DNA from: an uncultured bacterium
Lineage (GTDB): Bacteria; Bacteroidota; Bacteroidia; Bacteroidales; Bacteroidaceae
DNA: 57,321 nt
NCBI GenBank assembly: GCA_946546825.1
Contig: CAMNOK010000004.1
Coordinates: forward strand, 1-57,321
Reading direction: 5' to 3'
Shown: one piece after another, positions 36,247 through 45,358 of the stretch
Numbering within the stretch: the stretch's first letter is position 1
How the letters are laid out: every line of letters begins with the position of its first letter
Program-made: the position numbers and the translations under genes
Notes under the pieces: generated by a model
What the model was told of the DNA's origin: nothing
The model's input: the letters and a program-made list of their open reading frames with translations, nothing else
The model's database searches: none

Positions 36247-37020
36247 ATGGCGAGATTGCGTATTGTAGTCAAGATAGGCTCTAATGCCCTTACACGCATC
36301 GACGGCAGACTCGACGTGACACGCATGTCGGCATTAGTCGATCAGATTGCATGGCTGCGGCAGCAAGGGCACGAGGTGATACTCGTATCATCGGGAGCCG
36401 TGGCCTGCGGAAGACGTGAACTGAAAGTAAGCCACCAGCTTGACTCCGTGGAGCAGCGACAGTTGTTTTCCGCCCTCGGACAGGCCAAGCTTATCGGCCT
36501 CTACTACGACCTCTTCCGCGAATACCACATCCACGTCGGACAAGTGCTCACCATGAAGGAGAACTTCGCTGCCGGCGAGCAGTACTGCAACCAGCAAGCC
36601 TGCATGCGCGTGATGCTTGAGAACGGTGTGCTACCCATCGTTAATGAAAACGATACAGTCTCTGTCACCGAACTGATGTTTACCGACAACGATGAACTCT
36701 CAGGACTTATTGCACAGATGATGGAGGCTGACACACTGGTACTCCTGTCAAACATCGATGGCATCTATACAGGCCATCCCGAAGACCCCTCAGCGCACCT
36801 CATCCGACGTGTGGAGCCTGGCACTGACCTCTCGCAGTATATTCAGGAAGAGAAGAGCTCTGCCGGGCGTGGCGGCATGCAGTCGAAGTATGCTACGGCG
36901 ACACGCATACAGGCCGCTGGCATTCGTGTTGTCATTGCCAATGGCCGCCGTGATGATATCCTCATCAATCTTATGTCGCATCCCGACTGTACTCCCCATA
37001 CGGAATTCCCGGTATTGTAA
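36247..37020 (+). CDS. proB: glutamate 5-kinase, PUA-less length
   Basis: [60 protein letters not shown]. Confidence 0.93.
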   Translation: MARLRIVVKIGSNALTRIDGRLDVTRMSALVDQIAWLRQQGHEVILVSSGAVACGRRELKVSHQLDSVEQRQLFSALGQAKLIGLYYDLFREYHIHVGQVLTMKENFAAGEQYCNQQACMRVMLENGVLPIVNENDTVSVTELMFTDNDELSGLIAQMMEADTLVLLSNIDGIYTGHPEDPSAHLIRRVEPGTDLSQYIQEEKSSAGRGGMQSKYATATRIQAAGIRVVIANGRRDDILINLMSHPDCTPHTEFPVL

Positions 37021-37043
37021 TTTATCGTAAAGTCACTATTGTA

Positions 37044-38282
37044 ATGAAACTGACTCAGACTTTCCAACAAGTGAAGACTGCCAGCAGGTTGCTGCCGCTG
37101 ATGGCCGACGAACGACGCAACGAGGTGTTGCGTGCCGTGGCCGACGCTATTATATATAATAAGGTGGAACTCTTGGAGGCCAATGCCAAGGATCTGGCCC
37201 ACATGGAACGGAACAATCCACTCTACGACCGGCTGCAGCTCACGGAAAAACGGTTGGAGGATATTGCTGCCGACATGCGACATGTGGCGGAATTGCCTTC
37301 TCCACTGGAGCGCATCCTGCTGGAGCGCACCCTTCCCAATGGGCTGCGACTGCGCAGGGTAAGTGTACCGTTTGGGGTTATTGGTATCATCTATGAAGCG
37401 CGTCCCAACGTGTCGTTTGATGTCTTTGCCCTCTGTTTCAAGAGTAGTAATGCCTGCGTGCTGAAAGGCGGCCATGATGCTGAGGAGTCCAACCGGGCCA
37501 TTGTTGGCATGATACGACGGGTGCTATGCGAACAGAACGTAGATGAGCATGTCGTAGAACTGCTGCCTGCCACTCATGAGGCCACAGCGGAGATGCTCTG
37601 TGCCGTGGGCTATATAGACCTATGCATACCGAGAGGCGGCAAACGGCTCATTGCGTTTGTGAGAGACAATGCCCGTGTGCCCGTCATCGAGACAGGTGCC
37701 GGTGTCGTGCATGCCTACTTTGATAAGTGCGGTGACACGACCATGGGACAACGTATCATCAAGAATGCCAAGACCCGTAGAGTCAGTGTCTGCAATGCCC
37801 TCGACACCCTTATCATCCATCAAGACCGGCTTCAAGATCTGCCCGCACTGGTGGCTCCTCTTCTTGATAACGAGCCCCCTGTCACTCTCTATGCTGACGA
37901 GCGGGCCCATGCCATCTTGAATTGTACCAGCGAGAAAGAGAGTCCCGATTTTGATAGGGAGTTCATGAGCTATGCCATGAACATTAAGACCGTGGACAGC
38001 TTGGATGAGGCTCTGGAGCATATATCCCGCTATGGTTCCGGCCATAGTGAGTGTATCATCACGGAAGACGAGCAGGCGGCTCGTCGCTTCCAACAGGAAG
38101 TCGATGCAGCCTGCGTCTATTGGAACGCGCCCACCTCATTCACCGATGGTGCTCAATTCGGACTTGGCGCCGAGATAGGTATCTCAACCCAAAAGCTGGG
38201 ACCGCGCGGGCCGATGGGGCTGGAAGAGATGACAACATACAAGTGGATCATCGAAGGAGAAGGACAGATAAGGGAGAGTTGA
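37044..38282 (+). CDS. proA: glutamate-5-semialdehyde dehydrogenase
   Basis: [71 protein letters not shown]. Confidence 0.95.
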   Translation: MKLTQTFQQVKTASRLLPLMADERRNEVLRAVADAIIYNKVELLEANAKDLAHMERNNPLYDRLQLTEKRLEDIAADMRHVAELPSPLERILLERTLPNGLRLRRVSVPFGVIGIIYEARPNVSFDVFALCFKSSNACVLKGGHDAEESNRAIVGMIRRVLCEQNVDEHVVELLPATHEATAEMLCAVGYIDLCIPRGGKRLIAFVRDNARVPVIETGAGVVHAYFDKCGDTTMGQRIIKNAKTRRVSVCNALDTLIIHQDRLQDLPALVAPLLDNEPPVTLYADERAHAILNCTSEKESPDFDREFMSYAMNIKTVDSLDEALEHISRYGSGHSECIITEDEQAARRFQQEVDAACVYWNAPTSFTDGAQFGLGAEIGISTQKLGPRGPMGLEEMTTYKWIIEGEGQIRES

Positions 38283-38322
38283 AAGAGAATAGTCGAAAGT
38301 AAAATAATTAGAGCGTATAGAT

Positions 38323-39285
38323 ATGAGGACATTCTTTCATGTGGAAGACCTGGGCAATCTGCAGGATGCTGTTGCCGAGGCTCAGGAGGTTAAAAGAAAC
38401 CGTTATGCCTATCAGCATTTGGGAAAGAACAAGACACTGCTGATGATTTTTTTCAACAACTCACTGCGTACTCGGCTCTCGACCCAGAAGGCTGCTCAGA
38501 ATTTGGGCATGAATGTCATTGTCCTGGATGTGAATGCTGGTGCATGGAAGTTGGAGACTGAGCGTGGTGTCATCATGGATGGCGACAAGAGTGAACATCT
38601 CCTGGAGGCAATCCCCGTGATGGGAAGCTACTGCGATGTCATCGCCGTACGGTCGTTTGCCGGTCTTACCGACCGCGATTTCGACTATGCTGAAACCATT
38701 GTGGGACAGTTCGTGAAATATAGCGGACGACCTGTTGTTGCCATGGAGACAGCGACGGTGCATCCGCTGCAGGCTTTCGCCGATTTAATTACTATCCAGG
38801 AAAACCTTCCCTTGCACAAGCCAAAAGTCGTACTGACATGGGCCCCCCACTGTCGGGCTCTGCCCCAGGCTGTGCCCAATAGTTTTGCCGAGTGGATGAA
38901 TGCCGCCGATGTTGAACTGGTCATTACTCACCCAGAGGGCTATGAGCTGGATCCATGCTTTGTGGGAGACGCCCAGATAGAATACGACCAGCGCAAAGCT
39001 CTGGAGGGTGCAGACTTTGTCTATGCCAAAAACTGGAGTTGCCCTGGCGTGCAGTGTCCCGAAGACTATGGTAAGATACTTTCTAAAGATATGTCGTGGA
39101 CCATCGACTCCGAACACATGTCTTGGACCAACAACGGTAAGTTCATGCATTGTCTGCCGGTGCGGCGTGGGCTCATTGTTACCGATGATGTCATTGAGAG
39201 CACCAATAGTCTTGTCATCCCCGAGGCTGCCAACCGTGAGATTTCTGCCGAGGTGGTACTGAAGAGGGTGTTGGAATCGCTTTGA
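38323..39285 (+). CDS. argF': N-succinylornithine carbamoyltransferase (ArgF')
   Basis: IFFNNSLRTRLSTQKAAQNLG, MDGDKSEHLLEAIPVMG, HCLPVRRG; resembles the Bacteroides SOTCase/Xanthomonas AOTCase family rather than classical OTCase. Confidence 0.88.
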   Translation: MRTFFHVEDLGNLQDAVAEAQEVKRNRYAYQHLGKNKTLLMIFFNNSLRTRLSTQKAAQNLGMNVIVLDVNAGAWKLETERGVIMDGDKSEHLLEAIPVMGSYCDVIAVRSFAGLTDRDFDYAETIVGQFVKYSGRPVVAMETATVHPLQAFADLITIQENLPLHKPKVVLTWAPHCRALPQAVPNSFAEWMNAADVELVITHPEGYELDPCFVGDAQIEYDQRKALEGADFVYAKNWSCPGVQCPEDYGKILSKDMSWTIDSEHMSWTNNGKFMHCLPVRRGLIVTDDVIESTNSLVIPEAANREISAEVVLKRVLESL

Positions 39286-39306
39286 AGGAGAGATGAAGGA
39301 GAGAAG

Positions 39307-39370
39307 AAAGGGAGTTAAAGGGACAATAGACTTTTATATTGACAGAACTAATGTCCCTTTAACTCCCTTT
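39307..39370. terminator. Bidirectional terminator between argF' and kbl
   Basis: 19-bp perfect stem AAAGGGAGTTAAAGGGACA / TGTCCCTTTAACTCCCTTT with 26-nt loop. Confidence 0.85.
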
Positions 39371-39383
39371 TGATTTTTACTTT

Positions 39384-40574
39384 TTATTTTTCAAGTACAC
39401 CCAGTTCTTTGCCGACTTTGATGAAGGCGGCAATGCACTTGTCGAGTTGTTCGCGGTTATGACCAGCAGAGATTTGTACGCGGATGCGGGCCTGGTCTTT
39501 CGGCACCACGGGGTAGTAGAAGCCGGTGACATAGATGCCTTCTTCCTGCATGCGAGCGGCATAGACCTGTGACAGCTTGGCATCGTAGAGCATAACGGCG
39601 CAGATGGCGCTCTGCGTGGGTTTGATGTCGAAGCCGGCCGCCATCATCTTTGTGCGGAAATATTCTACGTTCTCCACCAGCCGGTCGTGAATTTCGTTGC
39701 TCTCCTTGAGCATCTTGAACACTTCCAGTGATGCACCGATGATGCTCGGAGCCAGGGAGTTGGAGAAGAGGTAGGGACGACTGCGCTGGCGTAGCAGGTC
39801 GATAATTTCTTTGCGTCCGGTGGTGAATCCGCCAAGGGCACCGCCAAAGGCTTTGCCAAGGGTTCCGGTGTAGATGTCCACACGACCATAGGTGTTGAAG
39901 AATTCACTCACACCGTGACCGGTCTTTCCCACTACTCCGGCAGAGTGGCTTTCGTCAACCATGACGAGGGCATCGTATTTCTCTGCCAGGTCGCAGATCT
40001 TATCCATCGGTGCCACATTGCCGTCCATGGAGAAGACGCCATCGGTGACGATGATGCGAAAACGTTGAGCCTGCGCTTCTTTCAGTTTTTCTTCCAGGTC
40101 GGCCATGTCGGCATTGGCATAGCGGTAACGCTTAGCTTTACAAAGGCGCACACCATCGATGATAGAAGCATGGTTCAGGGCATCGGAGATGATGGCATCT
40201 TCTTCTGTGAAGAGTGGTTCGAAGACGCCGCCGTTGGCATCGAAGCAGGCAGCATAGAGGATGGTGTCCTCGGTCTTGAAATAGTCGGAAATGGCAGCCT
40301 CCAGTTCCTTATGGATATCTTGCGTTCCACAGATGAAGCGTACTGAAGACATGCCAAAGCCGCGACGGTCCATCATCTTCTTGGCACCTTCGATGAGGCG
40401 TGGGTTGTCACTCAGTCCTAAGTAGTTGTTGGCACAGAAGTTCAGCACCTCTTTGCCTTTCACTTGGATGGCAGCACGCTGCGGACTTTCAATCAGGCGT
40501 TCCTCTTTGTAGAGTCCTGCCTCGCGAATCTCAGCAAGGGTCTGGCTGAGATGTTCTTTCATTTTCCCGTACAT
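39384..40574 (-). CDS. kbl: glycine C-acetyltransferase (2-amino-3-ketobutyrate CoA ligase)
   Basis: NFCANNYLGLSDNPRLIEGAKK, VDESHSAGVVGKTGHGVSE, GTLGKAFGGALGGFTTG. Confidence 0.93.
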   Translation of the reverse strand: MYGKMKEHLSQTLAEIREAGLYKEERLIESPQRAAIQVKGKEVLNFCANNYLGLSDNPRLIEGAKKMMDRRGFGMSSVRFICGTQDIHKELEAAISDYFKTEDTILYAACFDANGGVFEPLFTEEDAIISDALNHASIIDGVRLCKAKRYRYANADMADLEEKLKEAQAQRFRIIVTDGVFSMDGNVAPMDKICDLAEKYDALVMVDESHSAGVVGKTGHGVSEFFNTYGRVDIYTGTLGKAFGGALGGFTTGRKEIIDLLRQRSRPYLFSNSLAPSIIGASLEVFKMLKESNEIHDRLVENVEYFRTKMMAAGFDIKPTQSAICAVMLYDAKLSQVYAARMQEEGIYVTGFYYPVVPKDQARIRVQISAGHNREQLDKCIAAFIKVGKELGVLEK

Positions 40575-40751
40575 ACGATTTGGAATCTTTAAGTTAGTTG
40601 TTCAATGTGATGCAAAGATAAACAAAATTTTGGAGTCTGATGGATGAATTAAAATGTTTTTAATGAAAAGTTCAACGTATGTCGTTTTTTTTTATTTATT
40701 TTGCAGGCCGAAAAGTAAACTCACAAACAAAGTGCTATAAAATCTATCAAA

Positions 40752-41702
40752 ATGAAGAATATCCTCGTTATCGGTTCGACGGGTCAGATTGGCTCAGAGT
40801 TAACAAGAGAACTGAGAATACGCTATGGTGGCGACCATGTGATTGCCGGCTATATTCCTGGCGCAGAGCCTAAGGGCGACTTGTTGGAGGGTGGTCCCTC
40901 TGCTGTTGCTGATGTGACCAATGCGGCAGCCATTACAGAAGTGGTGAAGAAATACCAGGTGGACACCATTTACAACCTGGCAGCTCTGCTGAGTGTTGTT
41001 GCAGAATCGAAACCGCAGCTGGCATGGAAGATAGGAATCGATGGTCTGTGGAACATCTTGGAGGTTGCCCGTGAGTATGGCTGTGCCGTCTTTACGCCCA
41101 GTTCCATCGGGTCGTTTGGCCCTGAGACTCCACATGTGCAAACACCGCAGGACACCGTCCAGCGCCCTCGTACCATTTATGGTGTCTCGAAGGTTACTAC
41201 AGAGTTGCTTTCCGACTACTATCATCATAAATACGGAGTCGATACTCGTTCGGTTCGCTTTCCGGGTATCATTTCGTATGTTACACCTCCAGGTGGGGGC
41301 ACAACCGACTATGCCGTTGACATTTTCTATTATGCCGTGCGTGGAGAAAAGTTCGTATGTCCCATCAAGGAGGGGACGCTAATGGACATGATGTATATGC
41401 CCGATGCGCTGCATGCAGCCATCCAACTCATGGAGGCCGACCCGCATCGACTCATCCACCACAATGGCTTCAATGTGGCTGCCATGAGCTTTGCACCCGA
41501 AACCATTTATGCGGAAATCAAGAAACTATGTCCTGACTTTGAGATGGAATATCGGGTTGACCCGCTCAAACAGGCCATTGCTGACAGCTGGCCCGATTCT
41601 ATGGATGACTCGGCAGCACGCAGGGAATGGGACTGGAAGCCTCAGTATGACATCACATCTATGACGCGTGACATGCTGGAGCATTTGAAAATGAAAAAGT
41701 GA
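40752..41702 (+). CDS. NAD-dependent epimerase/dehydratase, L-threonine 3-dehydrogenase-like
   Basis: ILVIGSTGQIGSELTRELR, YGVSKVTTELLSDYYHHKYGVDTRSVRFPGIISY; divergent to kbl. Confidence 0.87.
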   Translation: MKNILVIGSTGQIGSELTRELRIRYGGDHVIAGYIPGAEPKGDLLEGGPSAVADVTNAAAITEVVKKYQVDTIYNLAALLSVVAESKPQLAWKIGIDGLWNILEVAREYGCAVFTPSSIGSFGPETPHVQTPQDTVQRPRTIYGVSKVTTELLSDYYHHKYGVDTRSVRFPGIISYVTPPGGGTTDYAVDIFYYAVRGEKFVCPIKEGTLMDMMYMPDALHAAIQLMEADPHRLIHHNGFNVAAMSFAPETIYAEIKKLCPDFEMEYRVDPLKQAIADSWPDSMDDSAARREWDWKPQYDITSMTRDMLEHLKMKK

Positions 41703-41727
41703 AAAAACGATCAGTGAAAAGAAATAA

Positions 41728-41770
41728 TAAAAAGCGGCAAGGAACTTTTCAGATACCTTGCCGCTTTTTT
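41728..41770. terminator. Bidirectional terminator
   Basis: AAAAAGCGGCAAGG-AACTTTTCAGATA-CCTTGCCGCTTTTTT. Confidence 0.88.
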
Positions 41771-41786
41771 ACGGAATAAATGAAAT

Positions 41787-41942
41787 TTATTTTCCGTGAT
41801 GCTCGTCGGAAACGGTCAACTTCTTGCGACCTTTAGCACGGCGGGCTGCCAATACACGGCGGCCGTTCTTGGTAGCCATGCGCTCGCGGAAGCCATGCTT
41901 GTTCACGCGACGACGATTGTGCGGCTGGAATGTTCTTTTCAT
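41787..41942 (-). CDS. rpmH: 50S ribosomal protein L34 (absent from the ORF track)
   Basis: Read by hand: [51 protein letters not shown]. Confidence 0.96.
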   Translation of the reverse strand: MKRTFQPHNRRRVNKHGFRERMATKNGRRVLAARRAKGRKKLTVSDEHHGK

Positions 41943-42080
41943 TGTTTTTATCTATTTTTATTGTTATTATTCTTTGTCTGTATAGTCTATTCGGGCTGCA
42001 AAAGTACGCATAATTTTCGAAATAACAAAGAATTAAGTGATTTTTAGTTCATTTTTCGTTGTTTTTTTATAAAATAGTTG

Positions 42081-42088
42081 TACCTTTG
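42081..42088 (+). promoter_or_regulatory. -7 element TACCTTTG upstream of efp
   Basis: TAnnTTTG match. Confidence 0.6.
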
Positions 42089-42145
42089 CACCGCATTTTC
42101 TGAAATTTACGCGCATAAATATAATTTTTTAGATAAGAAAATACA

Positions 42146-42712
42146 ATGATTAAGTCACAGGACATTAAGAAAGGAACTTGTATCCGTATGGATGGCAAGC
42201 TGTATTTGTGTATCGACTTCCTGCATGTGAAGCCGGGCAAGGGTAACACCATCATGCGTACCACGTTGAAAGATGTTGTCAGCGGGCGTGTGTTGGAAAA
42301 GCGTTTCAATATTGGCGAGGCCTTGGAGGATGTGCGCATCGAGCGTCGCCCCTACCAGTATCTCTACATGGAGGGTAAGGACTACATCTTCATGAACCAG
42401 GAGACCTACGACCAGGTGCCCATCGCCAAAGACCTGATTACCGGTGTTGACTTCATGAAGGAGAGCGATATCGTTGAAGTTGTCAGCGATGCCGATACCA
42501 ATACTATCCTTTATGCTGAAATGCCGGTGAAGACCACGTTGCGCATCACTCACAGCGAGCCGGGCGTCAAGGGCGACACCGCCACCAACTCTTTGAAACC
42601 CGCCACCCTGGAGACAGGCGTTGAGATTCGTGTTCCTCTCTTCATCGAGGAAGGCGAGCTGGTGCTTGTCGATACACGCGACGGTAGCTATCTGCAGCGT
42701 GTGAAGGAGTAA
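42146..42712 (+). CDS. efp: elongation factor P
   Basis: HVKPGKGNTIMRTTLKDVVSGRVLEKRFN, GDTATNSLKPATLETGVEIRVPLFIEEGE. Confidence 0.96.
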   Translation: MIKSQDIKKGTCIRMDGKLYLCIDFLHVKPGKGNTIMRTTLKDVVSGRVLEKRFNIGEALEDVRIERRPYQYLYMEGKDYIFMNQETYDQVPIAKDLITGVDFMKESDIVEVVSDADTNTILYAEMPVKTTLRITHSEPGVKGDTATNSLKPATLETGVEIRVPLFIEEGELVLVDTRDGSYLQRVKE

Positions 42713-42720
42713 CTTGGAGA

Positions 42721-43836
42721 ATGAAATACTCTATCATCGTACCTGTCTTCAATCGTCCCGACGAGGTGGACGAGTTGTTACAGAGCCTGGCCGCTCAGTC
42801 TTATAAAGATTTTGAGGTCATCATTGTGGAAGACGGGTCGGAAAATACATGCAAGGATGTCTGTGATAAGTTTGCAGACATCCTTGCTTTGCATTATTAC
42901 ATCAAGGCCAACAGCGGGCCGGGACAGAGCCGCAACTACGGGGCGGAGCGTGCCAAAGGCGAATGGCTCATCATCCTCGACTCTGACGTGGTGTTACCTC
43001 GGGAGTATATGCGAGCCGTAGAGAACTATCTTTCTTCTTCTGAAGGAAAAGAGGTGGCAGCCTGGGGTGGTCCTGATGCTTCCCATCCATCATTTACACC
43101 GGTGCAGAAGGCTATCTCTTATTCGATGACTTCCTTCTTTACCACTGGAGGAATCCGTGGCGGAGGCTCTTCCAAGAACAAGCCCAAGCGGGCCCTTGAT
43201 AAGTTCTATCCTCGTTCGTTTAACATGGGCATACGCCGTGATGTCTATCTGCAGTTGGGTGGGTTCTCCAAGATGCGGTTTGGTGAAGACATCGACTTCT
43301 CCTATCGTATTGTTGAAGCCGGCCATCGGGCACAACTCATCCCGGAGGCATGGCTTTGGCACAAGCGACGCACCGACTTCCGTAAGTTTTTCCGTCAGGT
43401 GTATAATAGCGGCATTGCCCGAATCAACTTGGAGAAGCGCCATCCCGGAACCATGAAGTTGGTCCACATGCTGCCCATGGTTTTCACGCTGGGTGTTGTC
43501 TTCCTGTCCCTTCTTGCACTGATCGGAATAGCTATGGCTTTGGCAGGACTTTACTCCGCCTACTGTGGGCCTTCCGGTTGCAACATGGGACTCATTGTAA
43601 CGTTCCTGGGAGGGGCCGTCGTGCTAACAGCATTGTCGCCGCTACTGCTCTATTCTCTCTTGCTTTTGGTCGATTCTGCTATCCGCAACAGAAGTCTCAG
43701 CGTCGGACTGCTCAGCGTTCCTGCTGCTTTTGTGCAGCTCATGGGCTATGGCTTCGGTTTTTTGGAAGCCTGGTGGAAACGCATGGTTCTGAGACAGGAC
43801 GAATTTACAGCCTTTGAAAAAAACTTCTACAAATGA
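42721..43836 (+). CDS. glycosyltransferase family 2 with C-terminal TMs
   Basis: YSIIVPVFNRPDEVDELLQSLAAQSYKDFEVIIVEDGSEN. Confidence 0.92.
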   Translation: MKYSIIVPVFNRPDEVDELLQSLAAQSYKDFEVIIVEDGSENTCKDVCDKFADILALHYYIKANSGPGQSRNYGAERAKGEWLIILDSDVVLPREYMRAVENYLSSSEGKEVAAWGGPDASHPSFTPVQKAISYSMTSFFTTGGIRGGGSSKNKPKRALDKFYPRSFNMGIRRDVYLQLGGFSKMRFGEDIDFSYRIVEAGHRAQLIPEAWLWHKRRTDFRKFFRQVYNSGIARINLEKRHPGTMKLVHMLPMVFTLGVVFLSLLALIGIAMALAGLYSAYCGPSGCNMGLIVTFLGGAVVLTALSPLLLYSLLLLVDSAIRNRSLSVGLLSVPAAFVQLMGYGFGFLEAWWKRMVLRQDEFTAFEKNFYK

Positions 43837-44522
43837 AAGATAAGCTGACTATCAGCCAGTGGGCAGAGGAAGACAGGCCCAGGGAGAAGTTGGAGCGATT
43901 GGGGCCGGAGGCACTGAGCAATGCTGAACTGCTGGCCATCCTCATTGGCTCGGGAAGCACCCAGGAGAGTGCCGTCGATTTGATGAAGCGTGTGCTGGCC
44001 GACTATCATAACAACCTGAACACCCTGGGGAAAGTCACCATACAAGACCTGTGTCGCTACAACGGTATCGGTGAGGCCAAGGCCATCACCATCCTTGCCG
44101 CCTGCGAATTGGGAAAGAGACGCCAGCGCGAGAAGGCAGAGGAGCGTCCAGACCTTAGCTCGGCCACCGCGATCTATGAATATATGCACACCCACATGCA
44201 GGACCTTGACGTGGAGGAGGCATGGGTGTTGCTGATGAATCAGAATTTCAAGCTTATTCGGGCAGAACGCATCTCCCATGGCGGTATCAGTGAGACGGCT
44301 GTCGATGTGCGTGTCATCATGCGTGAAGCTGTCCTGAACAATGCCACCATTCTGGCCTTGTGCCACAACCATCCTTCCAACAACCTGCGCCCCAGTGCGG
44401 AAGACGATCGTCTCACCCAGCGTGTGAAGCAGGCTTGCACGCTCATGCGCATCCATTTCCTTGACCATGTCATTATTACCGATGGAGCCTACTACAGTTA
44501 TCATGAGCAGGGCAGGCTGTGA
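43833..44522 (+). CDS. radC: RadC family protein (JAB domain)
   Basis: LRPSAEDDRLTQRVKQA, ILALCHNHPSNN, LDHVIITDGAYYSYHEQGRL; ATGA overlap with upstream gene. Confidence 0.94.
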   Translation: MKDKLTISQWAEEDRPREKLERLGPEALSNAELLAILIGSGSTQESAVDLMKRVLADYHNNLNTLGKVTIQDLCRYNGIGEAKAITILAACELGKRRQREKAEERPDLSSATAIYEYMHTHMQDLDVEEAWVLLMNQNFKLIRAERISHGGISETAVDVRVIMREAVLNNATILALCHNHPSNNLRPSAEDDRLTQRVKQACTLMRIHFLDHVIITDGAYYSYHEQGRL

Positions 44523-44754
44523 TTCGGAAGTAGTTGTGTTGTCAGTAGTGATGCTAAAAATTTTTACATCGTCTTTTGGCAATCTGGAAAAAAGGTGATG
44601 CCAAAAGATATCTTTTTCCGAAGCTTTCTGACGCCGCCACCAGCCATCCTTGAAAGACCAACAATGTCCAAAACGGTCCAAAACAGGTCGCTTTACACTA
44701 TTAAGAATTCTTTTCAACACCTCAAACGTATATTGGCAGACAAGCTCGAAGCAC

Positions 44755-44930
44755 TGAGCATGACTCCAAAAATGGACGATTTTAGCTCCCGAAACGAACG
44801 ACTTTAGCTCCTAAAACGAACGACTTTAGCTCCAAAAGTGAACGACTTTAGCTCCAAAAGTGAACGACTTTGAAACCTAAAAAGAACGACTTTCCATCGA
44901 AAAGTGGCTGAGTTCAGCGAAGAAAGTGAC
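44755..44930. repeat. Tandem repeat array, 6 clear plus 2 degenerate units of 22 bp
   Basis: Consensus CGACTTTAGCTCCAAAAGTGAA starting at 44777, 44799, 44821, 44843, 44865 and 44887, with diverged flanking units at 44755 and 44909. Confidence 0.92.
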
Positions 44931-45084
44931 AGGGGTTTCTTTCTTCACTATGATCCTTGCGTTTTTACTATAAAAAGGTTGACTTTAAGGATGCGAAATA
45001 CTCGCAAAATGAAGACCGCAGATTTTTATTTTTTCAAAATGCCCAAAATACTGCCCAGAATTCGAAGTTTTCTTGACAAAAAGC

Positions 45085-45104
45085 TTCCTCAGCGAGCTGA
45101 GGAA
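45085..45104. repeat. Inverted repeat TTCCTCAGC-GA-GCTGAGGAA
   Basis: 9-bp perfect arms, 2-nt centre. Confidence 0.85.
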
Positions 45105-45191
45105 ACCATGTCGTTTGGAAAGAACTTCCATTTTTTTTGGCTTTGCCGAAGTTACTTGCGCTTGTAAACGAAAAGAAAAGCAAGCTTTCCT

Positions 45192-45223
45192 TTTGCATTT
45201 CTCTTGTTTTTTTCGTAACTTTG
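45192..45223 (+). promoter_or_regulatory. Bacteroidetes-type promoter P1 (TTTG-N20-TAACTTTG)
   Basis: -33 at 45192-45195, -7 at 45216-45223. Confidence 0.7.
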
Positions 45224-45241
45224 CGGATTAACCGCGAAGTT
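45217..45241. repeat. Inverted repeat AACTTTGCGG-ATTAA-CCGCGAAGTT overlapping the P1 -7
   Basis: 10-bp arms with one mismatch. Confidence 0.8.
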
Positions 45242-45291
45242 CTTAGCCAAGCTAAGCGTCACAAGTGCCGGATCCTCTGGCTCGGCAAAAA

Positions 45292-45312
45292 AAAATAAAT
45301 GCGATTTATTTT
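45292..45312. repeat. Inverted repeat AAAATAAAT-GCG-ATTTATTTT
   Basis: 9-bp perfect arms; overlaps the -33 TTTG of P2. Confidence 0.85.
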
Positions 45313-45340
45313 GTATTGCTCTCGACTTTATGTAACTTTG
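45310..45340 (+). promoter_or_regulatory. Bacteroidetes-type promoter P2 (TTTG-N19-TAACTTTG)
   Basis: -33 at 45310-45313, -7 at 45333-45340; 18 bp before the PASTA gene ATG. Confidence 0.75.
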
Positions 45341-45358
45341 CGACAAAATAGAAAAGAA

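Noticed and set aside
44755-44930. CRISPR or coding tandem repeat
   Set aside because: No spacers, and a 22-bp period breaks the reading frame.
44904-45167. 87-aa plus-strand ORF after radC
   Set aside because: Crosses the decayed repeat and a hairpin; basic/aromatic composition typical of AT-rich noncoding DNA.
45152-45346. 64-aa minus-strand ORF
   Set aside because: Runs through two promoters and several palindromes; probably spurious.
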